Origin: Spongilla lacustris
Lineage: Eukaryota; Porifera; Demospongiae; Spongillida; Spongillidae
Assembly (NCBI GenBank): GCA_949361645.1
Contig: OX442429.1
Span: 4,009,147 to 4,073,146 of the forward strand
Length of the DNA stretch: 64,000 bases
Reading direction: 5' to 3'
Translations under genes and position numbers: made by a program
Part shown: piece by piece, positions 58,301-64,000 of the stretch
Layout of the letters: every line of letters begins with the position of its first letter
How positions within the stretch are numbered: position 1 is the stretch's first letter
The notes under the pieces: model-generated
What the model was told of the DNA's origin: nothing
What the model saw: the letters and a program-made list of their open reading frames with translations, nothing else
The model's database searches: none

Positions 58301-58722
58301 TGGGTACCAGCTGGCATTGCTCTCAGCTGGAGTGTGGATACATGTAGTCAGCATATGGCTTGATGGGGAATCAGTATGGAGAGTTATTGTCCGGATGTTT
58401 GGTTGCAGAGGGCACATGTGGTAAGGTGCAGTGTAGTATTCCTCCATTTATGAGCATACTGTAACAAATGGGAGGTATGTGAAAACGATACTACTCTGGT
58501 GTTGATGGTGTAGGAGGGTAGCAAAGTGGTTGTGTATATATGCATGCTGTGGTTTTGGTGGGGTTTGAACTGCTTTGACATAATCCTGTTATTGCATGTA
58601 GGAGCCGGAGCTATTACTTGAGGTGGAATCCTGTGTTGAAGGACGTAAGATTCCACAGCTCAGTTCAATCATTGAGAACCAAGTATGTGCCAGGATTGCG
58701 GGTATTGTGTGTAGCTGCAATC

Positions 58723-58770
<48 letters not shown>

Positions 58771-61700
58771 TTATGTATGTGTCGTGTATGTGCTTACACA
58801 TGTTTACGTGTTTGTGTGTGTGTGTGTGCGTGTGTGCGTGTGTGCGTGTGTGTGTGTGCATGTGTGTGTCTATGTGTGTGTGTGCGTGTGTGTGTGTGTG
58901 CGTGCGCATGTGTGTCTGTGTGTGTGTCAGATCAGAAAATGGGTCAAAAGGAAGCATACTATGCCAGGAAAGAAAATTAGGTAAGCTTTACAATGAGAAA
59001 ACACATACATTTTGTTTATTATGGCAGTTGTTTGCATCAGGGAGTAGAATATAGGAGTCCATGGTGTTATACATGTACTATCAGTTTTGAGCATATTAGA
59101 AGTGCAGCTGCAGTTTGAGTATTTAATATCAATGACATTCCAGCTGCAGTTGTTGTAGCTGGTTAGTTGGTATCAAGTAGACCTGTATCGGAAACATTAG
59201 ATTACCTTAGCATGCTACTTCAAGTGCATTTAGTTACTTGGCACTGCACAATGCTTAACGTGAGGAATGTTTATTGTGCAAGGCGTGTGTATTTGCATTT
59301 GTGGTCAACCCAAACTGTGCTCTAGGTCTCACCCTCCTGGGTGTTTTGTTGGGTGGGTTCCTGCTACTTTGGCACTTCAGCTGTTGGAGTGGGGAAGACA
59401 TCTCTGCTCATTGCGGTGTTTGCACCTTCCATCACTTGTTTTGCATTGAAACCTGCATCTCAATGAAAACACTAGCACCCATTATTAGGAACTTGTAGTT
59501 TGTAGTTAGTTGTGAAAGGCTATTTTGTCATGGACCTTTGTGTGGGGGGAACTGGTGTGTGAATGTTGTACACGTGTGTGTCATGTGGACCAAAGTCATG
59601 TTACGTAATCCATGTACCCATGCACATGTACATACATGTGTACATTGTACATGCACATACACATTCATACTGTAGGTATAAGCCATTTTTCAAAGCACCA
59701 AAACCTCAAAATGAACTGCTTGATGTAAGTTGTGATAGAAGTTTATCCACCCACATGTACTATGCTGTAGATGAAAGGTGTTGGTTTTGGGTTATGGATT
59801 ATGTGTACTTGCACCGTGCACCTGTAGTGTGTCTTAAGTAGACACTGTGTAATTTTTACAACATGCACTTGTACAGGTTATGCATGTACATGTACATCTA
59901 TCTGTACATGTACATGTACAAGTGTTTACCTGTACATGTGCCTGTACAGGTGGTGTTTCTTATTTTTGAGTAGGGTGGGGGGATGAACTGTGACTGCAGG
60001 GGGGGCTTGCTATCTGGGGAAAGGGAGGCAAATATGTGTGTCCAATTATGAAGTTATGGCATTGTTATGCAGAGGGGAGAGGATGGGAGAAGGTTTTAAA
60101 GCAATATGAACCTTTGGTGACAAAAGTCAGACTCTGTCTTACAGGTGTTTGTACACGACCAGAAGATTACTGTGGGCTCACTCCAAGTGCAAGTAGTGGA
60201 GTGCACTAGGCTCCCCATGGTTGAACATGGCAGTGAGGTGTTCTGCACTGTCAGTGTAGGTAAGGGAATGTTAGGCTGCACCATTGCGACAGCTACACAC
60301 CATGCATGGATATTGGCGGTGGTGTTTGGTGGGGTGTGTGTGTGTGGCCATGCACTTATTTTAGGAGCTCCTTTTACAGCTGCCGCTCCATTCAAGCCCA
60401 CCCTGTGTCTCTGGCAAACTGAGTGGCCTGTCAAGGAGTTTGTGGTTCACAAGAAGGAGAATGTTTCTTTGGGGGTCGACCTATACCAAGTCAGTACGGC
60501 TGAGGTTCCATTTGTGCAGATGTGCGTGTTTCATAATTGAGCTGATGTGTGGGAGGTGTGATATGGATGCACCATTGTGTGGATGGAATAAACATGCATT
60601 GTGAAGTCTACAGCAGCATACACATCACTGAAAATGAAGGCCTGTACCTTATGTGTAAATGGTGTATTAGCTAGTATGTGTGGGTCAGTTTATGCGGCAG
60701 TACTTGCTAAGTGAGCACTTAGTGACATTGAAGAATGCCTTTGAGAGATTTACATGTATGTAGGGGTTGTTGTACATGTACATACATGTACATGTACATG
60801 TAGTAGTAGTACATAATGTACATGTAGTAGTAGTGCATAATGTACATGTAGTGGTATATACATATACTCTGTAATAGTAGTACATGTACATACAGTTAGC
60901 ACGTAGGACTGTATTACAACTTAGCAGGCTATAGGAAGGTGCTTTGAAATGAATAATTGTGAATTAGGGAGGTCTGAGTGAAAGGTTGCATTCCTGTAAT
61001 GGTGAGAATGCAGTACAACATGATATTTGCTCTTCTGATGAATGCAACTGTATCTGTTCCCAAGATACCGAGCAAGGACAAGGTAATGGACCTGGTGGTG
61101 GTGAAGCGTGTCTCCCCAGGATCTGCAGCAAGCATAGCTGGGCTTAGAAAGGTACCAACAGATTACTTTGTGTTAGCGTTGGTCTTGGTGCCTAAAATAT
61201 ATGTAATATTTAGGGAGACATTGTGACACGGATCAACAACATGCGTGTGCCAAGTGCTAGGAGTGTGATGAGGCTGCTTCAGAAGACAAAGGAGCAACGG
61301 TATGATCTCAGTCCTGTAATGCACTGGTACCAGCTATGCATGCACTTAATCTTGTGTACTATGAATGTTCAGAGCACGCATGCATGTTTTTAAGCACGCA
61401 TGCATGTTACAGGTCATTTGCTTTTGTAGTTGAAACTGCCAAATTAAAGAGGCTCATTCTAATAGTTCGCTAAGGTATTAGGCTCATTGTAATAGTTAGC
61501 TAAGGTATTAAGTTCATTCTGATACATGTAGTTAGAAATTGTAGTAAGGTTTTGCTACAGTGCCGGCGACACTCCCTATTTGTGTCTAGTGTAAGAATTA
61601 GGGGAACCTCTTCTGTGGTTAGATTGTAGCTCTCATTTAGGATGGTTGTGGTTGCTAATTGTGCATTGATGTGTACATGTACTTGCAGTGCATCTTTATA

Positions 61701-63109
61701 GGGCGTGGGTTTTCATTTGATCAATCCCATGCAATTTGCCGACATCCTCTCAACAATCACTTTCTCACCTTCCATTAACATGTTCTTTCTACTGGTTAAG
61801 TATTTTGATTACTGTGGAGAGACCTCCAACACATGTGGTGGAGAGGCTTCTGGGGAAGATCTCCTTCAATGTGGACCTATCTAACGAGGGTGGCTTGACG
61901 GAACCACCAGGGACCGGAAAACTGTCACGGAAACAGAAACTTGCCACGCATGTCGAAGGTGATCTGTGAACAGATTGTACTTAAGTGACAAGCCTCACAC
62001 ATAATTGAAGAGGCATATGTGTATCGTGTGAGCACATCACCACACACCCTTTTGTACACATACATGTACATGTACACAAATGTGCATACAATGTATATAT
62101 GTGCAACTGTACCCACATGTATACCACTTGCTTACACACGCATGCAACATCAAAATTATAATTATGGTACATACATGTACATGTATGCATACGGCTGTAT
62201 GTGCGCACAGGGGACGTGATCTCTGGAGACATGGATAATGGGCTGTTGGCGCAGGACACAGGACCTGACTTCCGACACATACCCGAAGACACTGTGAGCT
62301 TGTGCGGAGTTGGTGGGGAGATGGATGTGCCGAATGAACTTCGCCAGCGTCGTCCCATACCCAGGAGCACAGCTGGCCCGAATGTGGGGCTTGGTGTTGT
62401 ACACACTGCCCCTGACACAGCCACCAGTATGTGCAGAAGCTTATTATATGTCTACATGTACACTATCCTTTGATTTATGCTTCGGTTAGATGCCATGCTC
62501 TCTAGCCGCTCTCCTCTTTGGTTAGGTACTGTACATATACAAATACATATACAAATACAGTGTACATGTACATGTACATGTACATTCTAACCTTTGAACA
62601 TTGTTTTTTTTGCTCATGTACATTTATCACCATTGCCCTGTCTATTGGAATGCCCTCCCAAAAAGCTTCTAATTCCGCAGAGCATGTAATATGTATAATA
62701 CTGTTGTGCATATACTGCCACACATGGCTGTGATATGTGTACATGTACATGTGCAACATGTAATGCATCGTGGGTGTCTCAATTCCATAGATGAACTGCT
62801 GTCAGAAAACCTTTCTCCACCATCCTTGGAACCTGTTGTTCCTGGCCTCTTTCCACCACTGCCTGTAGTGGAGGAAGGGCTGGACTCCGATTCAGAGGAT
62901 GGTTATCAGAAAACTAGGAACGTTGAAGTGAATAGGGTAAGAACAGTGAGCAGCTTGTTTTTAACAGTTTGTGATGATTTATAGCATGTTTGCAGAACCC
63001 TTCATGGAACGATGACTTCATGTTTGCTATTGAAGACCATCATCACTACCTCAATGTGTGCGTGTGGCTGACTTTGAGAGAGGGAAAGGGAAACCTTCTT
63101 CTTGGCCAT
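55302..63109 (+). CDS. PDZD8: PDZ domain-containing protein 8 (PDZD8), 5' part
   Basis: PDZD8 is an ER membrane protein with an SMP lipid-transfer domain that works at ER contacts with mitochondria and endolysosomes. Exons are 55302-55460 (ATG), 55550-55659, 55726-55807, 56526-56612, 58071-58136, 58189-58299, 58602-58682, 58931-58980, 59676-59724, 60145-60259, 60365-60489 (or from 60380), 61065-61151, 61214-61299, 61801-61958, 62211-62426, 62791-62936 and 62996-63109, all in phase. Residues 4-29 form a membrane helix. The SMP domain follows ([55 protein letters not shown]). The PDZ domain spans [30 protein letters not shown] and [16 protein letters not shown]. An acidic linker leads to a C2-like [12 protein letters not shown]...LNVCVW. 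The order matches PDZD8. The gene continues past 64000, where C1 and coiled-coil regions are expected. Confidence 0.92.
56613..58070. other. PDZD8 intron with CA/TG-rich and C-run sequence
   Basis: It contains a duplicated ACACACACAGATTGTGGGTGTGTAT-type segment (about 56700 and 56750, 20 bases or fewer exact), a C-run at 57120-57137 and a TG-rich stretch at 57490-57590. An open frame at 57184-57375 is discussed under findings. No other gene is supported. Confidence 0.5.
58725..58929 (+). repeat. (TG)n microsatellite in a PDZD8 intron
   Basis: Long TG runs with GC and CA interruptions, lying directly before the acceptor of the exon at 58931. Confidence 0.95.
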
Positions 63110-63360
63110 GTGAGGGGTATATTGATGGGGTACAGTGTACCTTGTCTGTGTTGGCCATTTGACTGTGTGTAACATTACAACAGGGTGAAATTGTGTTGGA
63201 ACATTTCAAACTATCTCTTTAGTTGAGTCACATGTACAGGGGCTATTCAACTCAAGTATGTTTCAGTGCTCCATAATACTTAGTGGAACTTATACACTTA
63301 TCTTAATAATTAGTCTGCAAGGTCTTATTGGCTACACAGTGAGAATAATTTGACCACAAA

Positions 63361-63795
63361 TGCAATCCTTTGTGGCCATTATAGCTGCACTGACAAATTT
63401 TAAATCACTTGTACAACCCTCTAAGGGCCTATGCTATGGCCATGACTGGTGCATGTTTGGTGATTGCAAAAGAGCATTATTATTCCTCTATTTAAAAAAA
63501 AATGACCACTTTTTTAAAGTTCTAAGAAATTAAACTGAACAATCACTCGTTTCAATAAGGCATTTCAACATTTTTATCCCACTCAGGCAAAATGCATGCT
63601 CTTTCTTATTTTCAAAGAGTAAAACCTAAAAAATTAGAGGGATAATAATGCTAAAATTTCAGTTTTTGTGATCACCAAACATGCAGCAGTCATGGTCATA
63701 GCATAGGAATATGGCCTGTAGAGGGTTGCACAAATGATTTAAAATTTGCCAGTGCGACTACATGTATAATGGCCACAAGGAAGGATTGCATTATT
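63361..63795. repeat. Foldback (MITE-like) inverted repeat
   Basis: The left arm (about 63361-63521) starts TGCAATCCTTTGTGGCC and is an imperfect reverse complement of the right arm (about 63638-63795), which ends GGCCACAAGGAAGGATTGCA. Shared inner landmarks are ATGCTATGGCCATGACTG and CATGTTTGGTGAT. The arms are about 85-90 percent alike around a 115-bp AT-rich centre. No coding capacity. It lies in a PDZD8 intron. Confidence 0.75.
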
Positions 63796-63965
63796 ATACT
63801 GTAAATAAAATGGTTGCTAGGTCAAACCAAAGTTGGTTTACACTGTGTACAGTCAACATGTGAAACCAAAATTTGGTTTGACATAGCAACCAATTTAATT
63901 ATAGTGGCAACCAATTTAATTACAGTGTAGCAACCATTTTATTACAGTGTAGCGTTTGTGGTCAC
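63796..63965. repeat. Short inverted and direct repeats around AACCAAWWTTGGTTT
   Basis: TTGCTAGGTCAAACCAAAG (about 63813) faces TTTGGTTTGACATAGCAACC (about 63874) as an inverted repeat. It is followed by three tandem variants of GTGTAGCAACCAWTTTAATTA. It may be a second small foldback element. Confidence 0.55.
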
Positions 63966-64000
63966 CATGTAGCCAATATAACCAATTGACCTTGTAGGCT

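Overview
The window is animal nuclear DNA, most likely from a marine non-bilaterian or other compact-genome invertebrate; a demosponge is my best guess, but the sequence does not prove it. Genes are split by GT-AG introns, most of them short, and neighbouring genes lie a few hundred bases apart. Five conserved animal genes can be rebuilt exon by exon: a fucose-1-phosphate guanylyltransferase (FPGT-like, 3' part), CLHC1, STARD10, an A-type cyclin and PDZD8 (5' part, running off the right edge). The rest is transposons, satellites and one very large tandem duplication.

Layout. 1-3224 is the 3' end of a Ty3/gypsy retrotransposon (pol plus 3' LTR). 3225-3899 is a degenerate tandem repeat ending in a 200-base assembly gap. 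4264-11606 holds the last seven exons of the FPGT-like gene. 12759-18984 is a 6.2 kb element with very long terminal inverted repeats, filled with alternating (TATG)n/(CATA)n blocks and a nested LINE end that encodes C2H2 fingers. 18985-22796 has tRNA-like SINE remnants, a transposon tip and decayed LDL-receptor class A motifs. 22797-27667 is CLHC1 (+). It meets STARD10 (-) tail to tail, with only 100 bp between the two stop codons.

From 26641 to 49959 this tail-to-tail junction is tandemly amplified in units of about 9.06 kb (two full units and a partial third). Each full unit carries the 3' exons of CLHC1 and STARD10 in two diverged versions (A and B), a 1.2 kb zinc-finger TIR transposon, an unidentified coding-like fragment and a GA-rich minisatellite. 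CLHC1 keeps its 5' exons only at the left edge, and STARD10 keeps its 5' exons only at the right edge (50167-52273). The internal copies are therefore 3' fragments. The unit junction contains a 17-bp inverted match to a CLHC1 exon, suggesting replication template switching.

Right of the array, cyclin A (-, 52707-54959) shares a 342-bp divergent intergenic region with PDZD8 (+, 55302 onward), whose TM, SMP, PDZ and C2-like segments are visible. By family knowledge, STARD10 and PDZD8 both act in lipid transfer, CLHC1 carries a clathrin-linker-like module, and FPGT works in fucose salvage. They are unlikely to form one pathway and nothing here resembles an operon. Exon limits come from reading frame, GT-AG signals and remembered family similarity, not from transcripts.
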